A stretch of DNA of 64,000 nt, taken from Chelonoidis abingdonii (taxonomy: Eukaryota; Chordata; Testudines; Testudinidae). The notes beneath the pieces are model-generated. The model had not been told where the DNA came from and did not search any database. It saw only the letters and a list, made by a program, of their open reading frames with translations. This document shows positions 1 through 12,633 of this stretch, piece by piece (position 1 is the first letter of the stretch; each line of letters begins with the position of its first letter). The translations under genes were made by a program, and so were the position numbers. Location of the stretch: positions 94,469,683 to 94,533,682 of the forward strand of contig NC_133770.1 in the NCBI RefSeq assembly GCF_003597395.2. The letters are read 5' to 3'.

Positions 1-2630
1 AGACATGTAGGAAAAGGCATGTAAGCAGCAGAGCTCAGTGTAATCAATGTGATTAAACAACTAAATGAAGATAGATGAAAGCTGGATATTTTATTACCTG
101 TCTTTCACACATGAAAATACAAAATGTGAGGAAAGCATTGCAGTAGAATATTTCAGAGGAATTGCTTAGTTCATGTTGTTGGGGCATCATTAGAATGCAC
201 GTTCATCAAAGGTTATGCCAAGATCATTACACAAGGAATTTGTTCTGTCATTATCCATGTGCGACCCAGGTCATGTGGAATGCAAAAGAACAGCATGAAG
301 TCCTTGCTGTGATAAAAGGTCATTCTCCAACATCTACTGAAGCAAGTCCCATGAAAATAGTATCTTGATATTGCAGAGAACATCAATCCAGTGCTTGGTT
401 TGCCAACACAGTAGTAACCATACTACAGTAATTAACTTAACCATGTCAATAGAAGCGAGCACCTGGGTGGTAGAATCTCCAAACTGAAGTTCTCTCATTC
501 AACCTCATTGTTCAGAGATAAAATGGCAGAGTGCATGGCAAGTTCAATAAATGGGCTACAGGGTCACCTAAAACCCAAAGATGCTGTTCCTTTCATTGCA
601 TAAAATGCTGTACTTAGACTAAACATTAGATGATATTTCACATTTTGTGCAAAGCCTCAATTGTGCAAGGGAAATGGGTGCTTATTAACTCTCCTTTTGC
701 CAGAACCAGACAGACAGACACCCACACCCCTCTTCCTATTTGGAAATAGTTTCTACCATTTTCCCTTGTTCACTATAATTAGGCTCAGTTGGGCCAGATT
801 TTTCAGAAGTGCTCAGCATTCAATAGCTCCCATTAAGAACAGCTGAGGGGACTGAACATTTCTGAAAACATGGTCCCTTGTGTATAGATACAGATCATCA
901 CTGCAGGGGGAAAAAAGACTAGAAACGCTCTTAGGGTTGGTTCAACAGACAGCAGAGGAGATACTTGAGAATTCTGATCATAGGTTATAGTGATGGAAAA
1001 TAAGCAAACAATTCTGTCCTTGGTACTCCTTGCATGGATGTAACAGAGGAGAATTTGGCTCTGTATTTTCCAAAAAAGGAAAAGGAAAGAAGATTGTGTA
1101 GTCCCAAATATACTTGAAACATTTCTAGAAAACCTATAAAGTTTGGCCAAAGATTTCAGATATTCAGACTTTGTAAGATAAATTTGTGTCAGATTACAAC
1201 GTCTTCCCATACCATCAGCATACATTGTCCAACAGGCCAAATTCAGAATTCTGAAATGGGTATAATTTTAAATTGTTCTAATTTCATTTTGGATTCCTTA
1301 GTAGATTTTTCTGTGTATTTGAACATTGATTTTAATATATACTTTGAGAGTCACATTTCCATTTCTTTGAAATACTGTAATGAACAAGTGGGATAAAACA
1401 ATTCAAATAACATTGTATTACAATTTTGAGGTAAGATGAGACCAGGATATACATTTTAATAGGAGATGGTTCTTGTGTTCCAAGCAAAGAAAAGAATGCA
1501 GAAAACAAGAAATTCTATGAAGTTTGGGCTGTCAATTGATTCTCAAGTTTACACCCTTGCGTTTCTGTGGTTGTGCTCTATGGATTTGTATTTGGGCTTC
1601 AGGAGTGGGCTTTTAATGGACCTATTGCAGCTCTGATAATGTGTGATCCTAATTCCATACATAAAATTACAATAACTTTAGTGAACAATAAACATGGAGC
1701 TAGTTATGAAAAATGGGAAGAAGAGAGGGAAAGAATCATGAAAACCTTTGTGAAATTTCATTTTTTCCAAAATTACCCTTTTTAACTAATTTTCTGCCAG
1801 CTCTAGCGTCCTGTAACAAATAAAATCTGAAATTAGCATAATATAGCTGTCAAAACAAAAAATATGCCTGTTTGGGCCTTGCAGTGAAAATGAGCATGTG
1901 AAGAGGGTGGGGGAGAGAAAGTGATGGAGGGAGGGGGATGGAGTGAGCAGGGGTGGGGTCTTGGGAAGGGGCGGGGAAGTGGGTGGGATAAGGGTGTTTG
2001 GTTTTCTGGAATTAAAAAGCTGGCAACCTTAAATCCATCTCCTGTGAAGGACAATGGTAGTTTAGTCATCCATTTAATTGGGAACAGAATCTCACCTCAT
2101 AATATGGTAATGTAGACTCCTAGAGCAAATGACAAGTCCTTCCTGCAGCCACTGCCACCCCTGCCCCCCATAAAGAATGCAAAACTGTAGTTATATATTT
2201 TTTGAATTTTTAAAAAAATAGAGCTTAAAAGCAACAAATAAAAGTACCCAATATCACCAACAAAATGGGTCAAACCCAAGATTGTATGGCAGAGCCTAAT
2301 ATAAATCAGTAGTCATATAATATAGTCAAGGTGCAGAAATCTGGCTTGCAACTCTGAGCATACATAAACATGTAAGGCTCAGCTTTCAAACTCACGTACC
2401 TGAGATGTATACGTGGAGCAAATTATTTTCTTGAATAAAGTATAAAATACGCCTGTAGAAGTGTAAAACATTTAAGCTTAGGAGAATCAGGCAAGCCTCT
2501 ATGTCCCCTATCCATTTACATACACAATTTTTCACTTCGTTGCCCCTTCCTGCCTGCTTAAAAGTTATCTTATAAAACTGAAGTCCATAGTGTTAGAGTG
2601 CATACTGCCTGAATTATATTAATAACTGAA
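1..2630. other. unassigned non-coding DNA
   Basis: I see no gene, RNA gene or clear repeat here. The reading frames are short, lie on both strands and have no protein-like composition. The one compositional oddity is a G-rich purine tract at about 1905-1995 (runs of GGGG, GGGGG and GGTGGG), which could form G-quadruplex or triplex structures. This negative reading is by eye and does not exclude old degraded repeats. Confidence 0.5.
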
Positions 2631-2638
2631 CTATTTGA

Positions 2639-2766
2639 CAGGTTTCAGAGTAGCAGCCGTGTTAGTCTGTATCTGCAAAAAGAACCGGAGTACTTGTGGC
2701 ACCTTAGAGACTAACAAATTTATTTCAGCATAAGCTTTCGTGGGCTACAGCTCACCTCTTCAGATG
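2639..2766 (-). mobile_element. short stem-loop retroposon (SINE/Penelope-like derived), copy 1
   Basis: A 128-bp insertion flanked by the 8-bp direct repeat CTATTTGA at 2631-2638 and 2767-2774, which I read as the target-site duplication. Internally it holds the inverted pair GTTAGTCT (2661-2668) and AGACTAAC (2708-2715). The same pair recurs at identical 47-bp spacing at 63901/63948. I recognise the sequence as a very abundant repeat of turtles and other reptiles. Whether it is a SINE or a Penelope-like (PLE) derivative is not settled by what I can see. Strand is given as minus because the minus strand carries a hammerhead core (separate entry) and the rearranged copy at 26197-26248 implies that this strand is the template RNA. 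Confidence 0.8.
2726..2763 (-). ncRNA. hammerhead-ribozyme-like core in the short retroposon (probably inactive)
   Basis: Read on the minus strand, the order is CTGAAGA (2757-2763), one G, stem II GTGAGC/GCCCAC around loop TGTA (2740-2755), GAAA (2736-2739), then a small stem III GC-TTAT-GC (2728-2735) and the U-H position (2726-2727). These are the invariant parts of a hammerhead (CUGANGA, stem II, GAAA, UH) in the right order and spacing. Stem II has one A-C mismatch. The cleavage position reads UG instead of UH, which should block cleavage. Stem I is not contiguous: the element starts at the core, so the partner strand would have to come from an upstream tandem unit. Hammerheads are known in Penelope-like elements. 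Identity here is inferred from the motif alone. Confidence 0.5.
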
Positions 2767-2774
2767 CTATTTGA

Positions 2775-4490
2775 GTAAATCTAGGCAAAAAAATAAGTTG
2801 TTTTTTTTAAAAAGCAAGAACAGTGTACCCTCTGTAACCCTATAATACATCAACTCAGCTGTGTTCTCTTGACTCTTATATTTGTCACCCTCTATTTTAA
2901 TACTTAAGCAAGAAATTTTTTTGTTGCGGTGTCAACAACTCTGTTTAACTTTTAAACCCAAAGTTAGTTTTAGTCTCATTGTAGCTACTAAGTGCAATAT
3001 TTTTAAAATGGATTCCCCAGCTGTGTGATAGTATCCAGAGGTCAAAGAAAAATATACTTGCACAGAAAAGAACGGAGAAGATAGTCAGATTTGAATAGTA
3101 TGCCAATCTGTCTAGAAAACAAAAACAACTCATAACACCAATTAAGATGGCATTTGTATGATTTTATAAAATAAAGTCCTAACATGGAAGTCCAGAAAAT
3201 CAGTTATTCTTCTGGCTAATGAAGTTCCTAAACTTCAATACTACCTAGATATTGACAAAAAGTTAACAACCAAGCAGAAAACATAGCAAAGAGATTTTAG
3301 AAAGTGGTCTGTTATCCAAATTCAGCCTTATGTAACTTTTTTGCCAAGTGTTGTTGGAAGCAATAAGGTTTGGGTTCAGTAGCTAGAAGTCCCTTTTAAA
3401 ACTAACTCACACCTCCAGTTTGAGCCCCCACCCAGTTTCTGGGATCACACCTGCCCCAGATGCCCTTAATAAGCAATATTTCTTCTCTTGCAAGCACTGA
3501 GGCTGTGTGTGAAACAAGAAAAAAATATTGGGGGGAAGGAAATATAGCATCAACTTGGGAAAACACCGCAACAATACATTTAAATGAATGATAAGTAAAA
3601 CAGTAACTTTGGCAGTAGATTGTTAACTCTCTTCTCTCCACCCCTCCCTCATGTGAATGTCTAACAGGTTAATGTCTCTTTAACATATCACTTCCCCCAT
3701 CTCTATTTGCTAAACCCCCTCATCCTTTGGTTTCAGCCAGTAGTATAGTGCCAGAATCCTGAGGTGCTCTTGAGCAGGCCTGTCTGCAATCTCTTAGGAA
3801 GTGCTACTTGGTCTTGTCTTGAGACTCACCACCTAATCCAGCTATAGTGATTTCAGCTTTACCTAGTGTCTTAGCCAGTTCTGTCACTCTACTGTTTTCT
3901 GCATCCTGTCGTGTTGAAGAGTTGTTCCAATAATACCAGGTTCTCAGAAGAGATGAACCAGTAGCATATAGAACTCCTGGGCAAACTCCTTGTCATTAGG
4001 GATGGATTCCTTTGCACGGATTAACCTTGCCTTTCTCACTTTTTTAGTTCACTGTCACTTCCCAACCAGTTCTGAGTTTGGGTAGAGTTGTGGTGGCTCT
4101 CAAAAAGTGTCACTGGAAGAATTCTGGGTAGAGAGTTTCTGCAAAGGAATCTTTCTGTAGCTATACTTCCCCATGTTCACCATGGAACAGATGTGGAAGA
4201 GAGCTCCTCCCCTTCTGGAGCTTTTGTCCATTTGGAGTTCTGGGTAAATAGCGGGTGTAGATGGCTGTGCTTCCATCTGTTCACCAACAGATGGGAGCAG
4301 AGAACTCCTTAACCTCTAAAGCTTCAGGCCACAGGGTTTATATTTGCTAAGATTAGAAGATATTTTGTAATCATCAAAAGCAAAGAGGTTACATAACCCA
4401 ACATGCTACATGACACCTTCTTAGCATCTAGTTTAGCACCGGTGGGTTCCACTTAATCAAATTACATCTTTTAAAATTACATCAAATTCC
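2775..4490. other. unassigned non-coding DNA
   Basis: AT-rich sequence without a credible coding region. The frames at 2945-3133 (-), 3402-3641 (-) and 4088-4312 (+) are short and have no recognisable motif. I could not assign any repeat family. Confidence 0.45.
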
Positions 4491-4492
4491 AG

Positions 4493-4752
4493 AGTTGGTT
4501 GGAAAAGGTAATTTCTCTCCTCCCCCTAAATTTTCAATGAAAATATTTGGTTTTTCGTTGAAAAACTAAACCACTGATTTTCTTTTATTTTTTTCTACTG
4601 AAATGAAATATTGTTTTTGTTTGGAAATGAGTTCTTTATATATCTCAAAAAAAAATCCCAATTTTGAAAAAAAATGAAAGTTTTCACCAAAAAATCCTTT
4701 CCTTTCAAAAACCATTTTGTAAATAAACTTTTGATGAAATATGTTAACAGCT
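4493..4752. repeat. AT-rich inverted-repeat element (GAAAAT/ATTTTC type), copy 1
   Basis: The stretch is built of alternating runs related to AAATTTTCAATGAAAA and TTTTCACCAAAAAATCC, giving imperfect self-complementarity. It begins near AGAGTTGGTTGGAAAA and ends near ATGTTAACAGCTGT, resembling the terminal motif AGCTGGTTGAAA of the similar blocks at 34300-34680, 45610-45860 and 62930-63385. I interpret it as an old MITE-like family. No target duplication is visible. Confidence 0.45.
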
Positions 4753-5098
4753 GTAACATTAGGTGGCAGATTGCACAGCTAATCAACATGACAGGATTGG
4801 GGGTGATATAAATTGTCCTGATCATGGGTTAGCTCTGGCAAGCATTTTACCCTCTGAAATGCCCTGGAAGACAATGGGAGCATGTCTACTGCACATCACC
4901 CTAGGTAGGGTCAGGATTAGACACCCATCTGCCATAGCCTCACCTCCTGTCCACCCCCCTTAGGGTGGACAGCTTCTGTGGAATGGAGAAGGAATTTTAG
5001 TACTGGTCAAAATCATGGCCTTAATGAACAGACAGTATCCCTTTAACATCATATTTTATGTTGTGGAAACTCCTTTATTCTTTCAGGGCTGAATCTAA

Positions 5099-7077
5099 GA
5101 GTATGGCTACACTACGGGATTATTCTGATTTTACATAAACTGTTTTTTTAAAACAGATTGTATAAAGTTGAGTGCACAGGGCCACACTAAGCACATTATT
5201 TCGGCGGTGTGCGTCCATGTACCAAGGCTAACGTCGATTTCTGGAGCATTGCACTGTGGGTAGCTATCCCGTAGCTATCCCATAGTTCCCGCAGTCTCCC
5301 CCGCCCATTGGAATTCTGGGTTGAGATTCCAATGCAAAAACAGTGTTGCAGGTGATTCTGGATAAATGTCGTCACTCAATCCTTCCTCTGTTACAGCAAC
5401 GGCAGACAATCATTTTGTGCCCTTTTTCCCTGGATTGCCCTGGCAGATGCCATAGCATGGCAACCATGCAGCCTGTTTAGACTTTGTCACTGTCACCGTA
5501 TGTGTACTGGATGCTGCTGACAGATGCGGTACTGCAGTGCTACACAGCAGTGTTCATTTGCCTTTGCAAGGTAGCAGAGACAGTTACCAGCTAAAGCACC
5601 ATCTGCAATTGGAAATTGGTGATGATGTTTATCAGTCATTTTGCACCGTCTGCTGCTGTCATGGGTGCTCCTGGCTGGCCTTGCTAAGGTCGGCCGGGGG
5701 CGGATGGACAAAAATGGGAATGACTCCCCAGGTCATTCCCTTCTTTATGTTTTGTCTAAAAATAGAGTCAGTCCTACCTCAAATATGGGGTAAGTGTACT
5801 AGAGAATCAGAGAGCACAGCTGCTCCGTGTCAGAGCCCCATAGATACCGCAGAAATGATGATGCCATTCTAGGGGGTGCCCCTGCAACAACCCCACCTGT
5901 TGCTTCCCTCCTCCCACACCCCTCCTGGGCTACCATGGCAGTGTCCCCCCATTTGTGTGATGAAGTAATAAAGAATACAGGAATAAGAAACACTGACTTT
6001 TTAGTGAGATAAAATGAGGCGGAGGCAGCTTCCGCTGCTATGATAGTCCAGGCAGTACAGATTCTTCATTAGACATGAAAGGGGGGGCTGATGGAGCGCA
6101 GCCCCCAGTTGCTATGATGAGGACGGTTTTCAATCCTTTTGCACCGTCTACCGGGAATGACCAGGAGTCATTCCCATTGTTGCCCAGGCGCTCCTGGCTG
6201 ACCTCACCAAGGCCAGCCAGGAGCATTCACGGGATGATGAGGATGGTTTTCCACCATTTTGCACCATCTGCCATCAGGAAAGGAAGGGGAGAGGATGCTG
6301 CTGTTCAGCGCTGCAGCACCGCATCTACCAGCAGCATGCAGTAGACATACGATGACATTGAAAAAAGGTGAGAAACTATTTTTTTCCCTTTTCTTTCACA
6401 GGGAGGGAAGGGGGTAAATTTACAAGATATACCCTGAACCACTCGGGACAATGTTTTTGACCCTTCAGGCATTGGGAGCTCAGCCAAGAATGCAAATGCT
6501 TTTCGGAGACTCTGGGGACTGTGGAATAGCTGGAGTCCTCAGTCCCCCCTCCCTCCCTCCTTCCATGAGCATCCATTTGATTCTTTGGCTTTCCATTATG
6601 CTTGTCATGCAGCACTGTGTTGAGTCCCTATTGTGGCCTCTGTCTGGTGATTTTTTCAAATGCTTTGGCATTTTGTCTTCTGTAATGGAGCTCTGATAGA
6701 ACAGATTTGTCTCCCCATAAAGCGATCAGACCCAGTATCTCCCGTACAGTCCATGCTGATCAGCACTCCATGCTGGGCAAACAAGAAATGTCTACCTGGC
6801 CAGTGCATCCTAGTTCAGATGGCTTTCCAGAGCGGTCACAATGGTGCACTGTGGGATACCGCCCGGAGGCCAATACCATCAAATTGCAGCCACACTAACC
6901 CTAGTCTGACATGGCAATACCGATTTCAGTGCTACTCCCCTCGTTGGGGAGGAGTACAGAAATCAGTTTTAAGAGCCCTTTATATTGATATAAAGGGCTT
7001 CGTTGTGTGGACGGGTGCAGTGTTAAATCAGTTTAACGCTGCTAAATTTGGTATAAACGCATAGTGTGGACCAGGCC
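5099..7077. mobile_element. non-autonomous Harbinger-like DNA transposon, about 2 kb
   Basis: Terminal inverted repeats are recognisable: the left end GAGTATGGCTACACTACGGG matches the reverse complement of the right end, GGCCTGGTCCACACTATGCG. The element is flanked by TAA at 5096-5098 and 7078-7080, as expected for the 3-bp TWA duplication of PIF/Harbinger elements. The interior encodes no transposase. It carries three related blocks around TTGCACCGTCT (about 5621-5655, 6116-6150 and 6232-6273) and short hairpins such as GGGAATGACC/GGTCATTCCC and CTCCTGGCTG/CAGCCAGGAG. I recognise this as a common GC-rich turtle repeat. Frames such as 5537-5872 (+) and 6660-7064 (+) lie inside it and show no domain, so I treat them as chance. 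Confidence 0.75.
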
Positions 7078-7079
7078 TA

Positions 7080-7136
7080 AGGCCCATTGAAGTCCGAGTC
7101 TCCCTGTTGACTTCAGTGGGCTTTGGATCAGGCCCT
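7080..7136. repeat. palindromic MITE fragment
   Basis: GGCCCATTGAAGTCCGAG is followed closely by TTGACTTCAGTGGGC and GGATCAGGCCC, forming an imperfect hairpin of the CCATTGAAGTCAATGG type seen many times in this window. It abuts the right end of the Harbinger-like element. Confidence 0.5.
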
Positions 7137-7159
7137 TGTTCACAATTCCCTCCTCCCAA

Positions 7160-9800
7160 TTTTATCTGATTTTTTTTAAAAGACAGATGCTTGGGCCATA
7201 TTGGTTAAAATCTCTATTCTGCTAATGGAGCTCAGGTTTCTGCAAAAGGAAGTGTTACCAAGTTCCCCTAATGCCCATTGCTTGGTGACTCTAGAAGAGA
7301 GACTTAGTCCTTCCTGCAAGGGAGAGATAAGAATCATCTTTTAAAATAAGCCACTTTTAAATAAGATTAAATAATTCACAGTGTCAGCTGAGGATACTAT
7401 TGGTCTGTTGATCAAAAAAAGCTTGCTTTACATCTCATTTCTAAAGGTTTGGAGCCTGATTCTCCCCTCAGTCTGGAGAGAATCAGGGGGAACGCCACTG
7501 AAGTTAGTGGAGTTACACTTGAGTAAACTAGGTGTGAGAGGAGAATCATGCCCTGAGTTTCTATATAATTTATGTTTTAATCACTTCCGGATTAAATGGC
7601 ACAGTCGATATACATTGGTAAAACCTCTTGATCATAGTCCTCAGCTGGCTGTGTGAAACATGGAGTTATTCATTCAATGTTATACCTTAGCTTGAAAAAA
7701 GAGCATCAGGAAATGGGTTATGAGAAATGATTGCTGCTGGTTAAACATCATCCCACTGATGCTCATGTGCTAAATGCCATGTTACACACATGTCATGCTA
7801 TATTCTGGACTACAAAGAGGCGGGGCATTTAGAGAACGATGCTGTGTCCAAGGGTGACATTATAGACAAACACATCTTGGCTATTCTTTGGTTAATGTCA
7901 CTCACAGATTACTAGAGGAAAAGAAAACAGTAGATCCATCCGCCCATCACAAATAATGTGATAAATTTAGCCTCTTTGTGTAATGTCAGCAATTTGCAAT
8001 TATCTCCAGCATATTTGTTATTCCAAAGTATTTGACAGACTTTCCCCACCCCCAAGATTTTATCTCTGTGAGCTGATCACAAACAGTTCTCTGAGAATAA
8101 ATGATACTCATTATTTGAGCTGTATTGGTTAGTTTGGTCAGGTAAGCCACATGGCATTGTTTCTGTTCCCTGATTGGATGAGCATGCAAGCTGTGCTGGC
8201 ACAAATGCTCATGCAGTGTGCAGGTAAAATTTGGTTTCTACGAACATGTATGTGAATGATTTTGATTTCCTATGAAGATATGTATCAGTAAAATCTGATC
8301 ACTTGAGTGTTCACAGAAAGCAAACACAGAAGGGAGTTTAATATGACAAGAGAATTCAAAAACTTCACAGGAATGTTTATAGGCTTTCTTGCACTCTCTC
8401 ACCACGTGCTAGAGACAGCAAAGCTACATCCCTGAGATACTAAATGCAACTTTTCTGAGCTGCTATCTTGAAGACTGCACAAATATTCTGAATGTAGTGA
8501 TCCCCTCTTATTTTGAATAAGCTATTTGTATCAGTTTGAACCTCTTAGTGGTATATATCCTTGTGATCCACATAAGTGTTTGCATTCCACTTGACAGAAC
8601 GTAAATGTTAACATACATCCTCCAGATATTACTTAAGGAAAATTCCCACTGAAATCAAATCATCGGGCCTTTTGTCTCAATAACCATTAAAAGTTGTGGT
8701 TATCTTACCTCATAGTTCTTCATTAGGCACCTTCTATTATGTCATTCAGAATTTTGGTTCTCTGTATTAATTAAAAAAGATGACTTTCTATAGCTGATAA
8801 TCCCACAATATCCACCTAAAGGCATTGAAAATGATCCAGATGAAGAGTGGGGAGTTTAGAGAGATAGACAGACAAATGATTTGGTTCTTGAAGTTTTGAT
8901 CACATTAAACAGAGGAGCAAACTAACCAGGGAAAAGCTAAGTGAAGAAGGTACTGGAAGAGGAAGTGAAAAAATGTGAATGATCTCACTCCATTATTTTC
9001 AGTGGGGTCAAACCCATTTTGGGCCCTGATACTGTAGGGAACGACAGAGCGGTATTTTATTTTCACACACTATTCACACGTGGAATGAAAGGCAAAACGA
9101 GTTCTGTGGAGGATGAATACTCTGAGGAATGTTTGGTTCTCCAACTCAGCCTCTGCTTTTATCCCCTGCTGCAATCCTTTCATTTCAGAAGGCTCCTCAT
9201 GAATAAATATGACCTCTGATAAGAGCACAAACTGTTAACAGGAGGCACTAGGCATGTTTCCTTATTGCAGCCACATAAAGAACTTGAGTAAAGCTAATGA
9301 TCAGCACATTATACTTCATTAACAGTTACCATCTTCTGCTGCTTTTAGTTTTTCCATTTGGCCTTCCGCAATCCCAGGCTTTTATCGCCAGGCCAGCTTG
9401 ATAGAAGTCCTGCTTAGCTGTGTCACACTGCAAAAAGGATTCTACGCTCAGGAACATTCTCACCATTTCTAAAGAGTCCAATTTTTGTCTCACTTGTACT
9501 GAAGGATACTTGCCTCTGGGGCTGTTTCAACTCCACTTGAGTGCTGCAGTTTTACCTTAATACATTTATTCCAATGAAAATGTTAATAAATATTTAATAG
9601 GTACTGTCAAGCAATGCATTTAATCTTTTTTCCTCTCAGGGTGAGGGTTAGATGAAGCACTGACAGAAGACAGACATCATTTACAAACAAAATGATGAAG
9701 TTGTTCGTATTGATCACCACCATGTTGGAACAGGAATACCTGTGTCTTATTTATAGGATTAGGACGGTCTTTCTGTGTTTGGGACCTAAGACAATAAATT
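7160..9800. other. unassigned non-coding DNA
   Basis: Apart from the palindromic repeat at 7453-7556, I see nothing I can name. The segment around 9240-9420 has balanced composition, no repeat character and a mix of homeodomain-like and ATCA/TGAT words. It could be conserved non-coding sequence, but that needs an alignment to decide. No exon with both splice sites was recognised. Confidence 0.4.
7453..7556. repeat. palindromic MITE-like repeat
   Basis: The left arm AGCCTGATTCTCC and the reverse complement of the right arm, AGGGCATGATTCTCC, match with small differences, and the middle carries CACTGAAGTTAGTGGAGTTACAC. The same plan is seen at 41441-41545. Confidence 0.55.
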
Positions 9801-9808
9801 CTGTCAGC

Positions 9809-9917
9809 CCTGCAAATACTTACACACATGAGCAACTTTTCAAATGTGAGTTGTCCCACTGAGGTAAATGGGACTACTCACATGAGTAGAGACACCTACT
9901 CACAAGGGGTTTGCAGG
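9809..9917. repeat. palindromic MITE-like repeat
   Basis: The arms CCTGCAAATACTTACACA and TTTGCAGG are inverted with decay in between. The centre reads CCCACTGAGGTAAATGGG, a near-perfect palindrome. The same family appears at 27026-27150 and 36676-36770. Confidence 0.6.
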
Positions 9918-9919
9918 AT

Positions 9920-12630
9920 CAAAGACTTAGAGGTTCATTTTATAGCATCATAAATAAGCCATGGATAGTCCAGAAAAAGTACCAGTCAGTCTCTAGCATT
10001 TATCCTTGTGTAGTATAAAGTGTTTCTGAACATTAGTGATGGGTGAACCTCTAGAAGGTCTGGAGATCCAAGCTTAGATAAGCAACAAGAATCCAGAAGT
10101 TTATTCAAGATTGAGCTGTACTATATGAAACCCTTGAAGCTGCAGAACTGTGGTGGAAAGAGAGAAATAGCCCCTTTTCCAACCAAAAAAGTCTTTGTAA
10201 TGAATGATGCTTGTTTTAGAAGTCACAACCATTTTTGTGACAAGGAAGAATTTAAAAATTCAAGATGATTTTGTAGAAGATTTCTGTCATTTTCAAGAAC
10301 AAAATTGTGGTGAATTTTTACTTTTTTGCATTTTGTCTAGATCATTTGCAACCGGCCAAATCAGCTACATTATGTTGTTTCTAGTTTCCTGATTGGCCAA
10401 GCCTGCGCCGGTAGTCAGGCTGGTTAGCAGAAGCCATTTTTATACACACACAAAAAAATGTTTGAATGTTGTGTCTCAGAGACTTTGTTTTATTTAGTTT
10501 TTTAACAAACCTCAAAACCTAGCAGTGGTAGCAACAACAGGGATGCACTGTTTTCCACTGCAGTATGAGGGGAGGAAATCCACTAACTAATCCTTTATTT
10601 CTGAAAACATCTAGGATTTTAGAAAGCTGTGGCTCTGCCTGGTGCCCCTCCCCACCAAGGATGCTGAAGGTGGCAACAGGCCCACAATCATTTCCAGGTA
10701 GCATTAATGGGTGGAGCAGGGCAAGAGGCAGATACCAGTGGAGCTGATAGACACGCTGAAGAGTTTATACTCTAAGTAGACATAGATGTGACTGAAAAAA
10801 GGTAGCATGGTCATCCTGTTTTACAGTTGGGAAACTGAAGCACAGAGAGATTAATGATTTGTCCAAGATGGCAGCACCTGAAATTGAACTCTGATCATCT
10901 ATATCCCAGCCAGTGCCTTAACCATAAGACCATCCTTCCTTTGCCTTTCATGTAGTCCATCTGTTTGTTACCGACTTTTTTTCATTAGCTGCTAGGCTCC
11001 CATCCTCCTCTTTGCTCCTGATTCCCCTCTCCTTCAAGGGTTGTCTTCCCATCCCAAAGCCCCCTAGGCTTTCCTATTACCACCTGACCTCACTGCTTGC
11101 ATATTCAACCATACTAATGCCAACACTCAACCATACTATTTCCAAAATCCTTCTGACAGTAACAAATGCCATTTGATTGCTACTTGTGCTCTCCCCTTTT
11201 CTCCTCATTCAGCTCATCCTACAAAAGCAACAGGTTGACTGACAGCATAAGGTCTGAGTCTATGCTACGAAAGTCACTAATCAATTCAAATCTCTTCATC
11301 CTAACTGGCCTTAGCAGAACGGCTTTTAAAATAATCATTTTTGAATTGAACTCCAAAACATTTAGTTCCTCTGGAAAGTTTAGCATCTACCAACCATTTC
11401 CAAGTGGTTTCTAGTGGTTAGGCAGTTTGTTCTCCCCGCCCCCTCTTTGGGCATGGCTATTGCTACACTCTAGAAGTGTGCAGAATACAGCTGAGTGTGA
11501 ACAACAACAATAAAATCTTGGAATTTTTCATGGAGCAGCTGCCCAGCAGACAGATGAACCTCAGAGCCAGAGACCCGGGAGTCCTGCCTTCATTGCAGTC
11601 CCCAAGATGGTCCTGTAGAGAAGCTGGTCTGGTGAGCTGGTAGGAAACTGACCTGGTTTCCATCTGAACTTTGTTTAAATAGACAGAAAAATGTTCCCAT
11701 GGAATTTTTTCAACCAACTAGCTTTAGTGCAGAGCCAGCAGTTTCAGTTTGCCAGGTTCATATGAATATTTGTTTGGATTCATGTGGGTTGGAACCTTTG
11801 GAAATTGAAGCTTCTGAGCTCTGCACAACTCCTGTCCTAACCCAAAAGTAAGTCTCACAGATGGGATAGAAAGAACGTTACAGAAAATCCAGAAGCCACT
11901 TAGACATTCTGCTAAGGACACAATTACTAGTGCAAACAAGAGGAATAATGGCATTTCATATTGTCTATGTCTTTAAATATTACCATATAAAAAAAGATGA
12001 GTTTTGTACACAGATGTCATGCAGACGTTTCATTAAGGGTGCTTCATTATTTGTTACAGTGTCTTGGTTTTCAAACACCTAGGAAGCAATTTCTGGCTCC
12101 TTAGCAATTCTTTAAACTGTAACTGTTAAAGGGGGGTGGGGAAAAAGTGCCAAAATCGCTACTTTCCTAGGGACAGTGGCTACAGGGCAAGACTGCCCTG
12201 AAAATAGCAGATAACAGCAGACCTTAGCTGAGGCTTTTATCGGCTGTTTGTGCTCACCGAGGCCAGATGATTTTCAAGGAGCTGCTTAGAGATTTAAAGC
12301 GCTGATGTGACAGGAACCCTTTGATTCTAATGTTCCTGCCTTCGTCTTGTAGCCAATGTTTATGTAAACTTGAGAAAAACTGCCACTACTGTTCATCTCC
12401 CTCATTTTTCAGCCTTAATGGTAATTACATTCCATGCATGACAGGAGATTTAGCATTGCACTCAGGACGGGGGTTGTAATACTATCTTTGACATGCCATT
12501 GCTATGCGTTAGGTCACAGTTTCACAGAGCTCACCCGGAGCAGAGATGGGAGTAGAACTATGTCAAAACTTTGGGGTGGTGGGTGTTTTCAAATATGTTC
12601 TGAACGGCTTAGAGTTTTAAAGTAAATCAC
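9920..12630. other. unassigned non-coding DNA
   Basis: Only the MIR-like segment at 10815-10945 is recognisable. The reading frames are short and unconvincing. Sequence at about 12170-12440 is non-repetitive and of even composition, and could be conserved non-coding DNA. That is an impression only. Confidence 0.4.
10815..10945 (-). repeat. MIR-type (CORE-SINE) fragment
   Basis: TTTTACAGTTGGGAAACTGA, then CACAGAGAG, GATTTGTCCAAG and a final CTTAACCATAAGACCATCC are the reverse complement of the typical MIR body (CTTGGGCAAGTCA...CTCTGTG...TCAGTTTCC...GTAAAA). The copy is old and in minus orientation. Confidence 0.7.
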
Positions 12631-12633
12631 TTT

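Noticed and set aside
5537..7064. Plus-strand frames of 111 and 134 codons in the Harbinger-like element
   Set aside because: They show no DDE or Myb-like motif; the internal repeated blocks and GC content explain their length.
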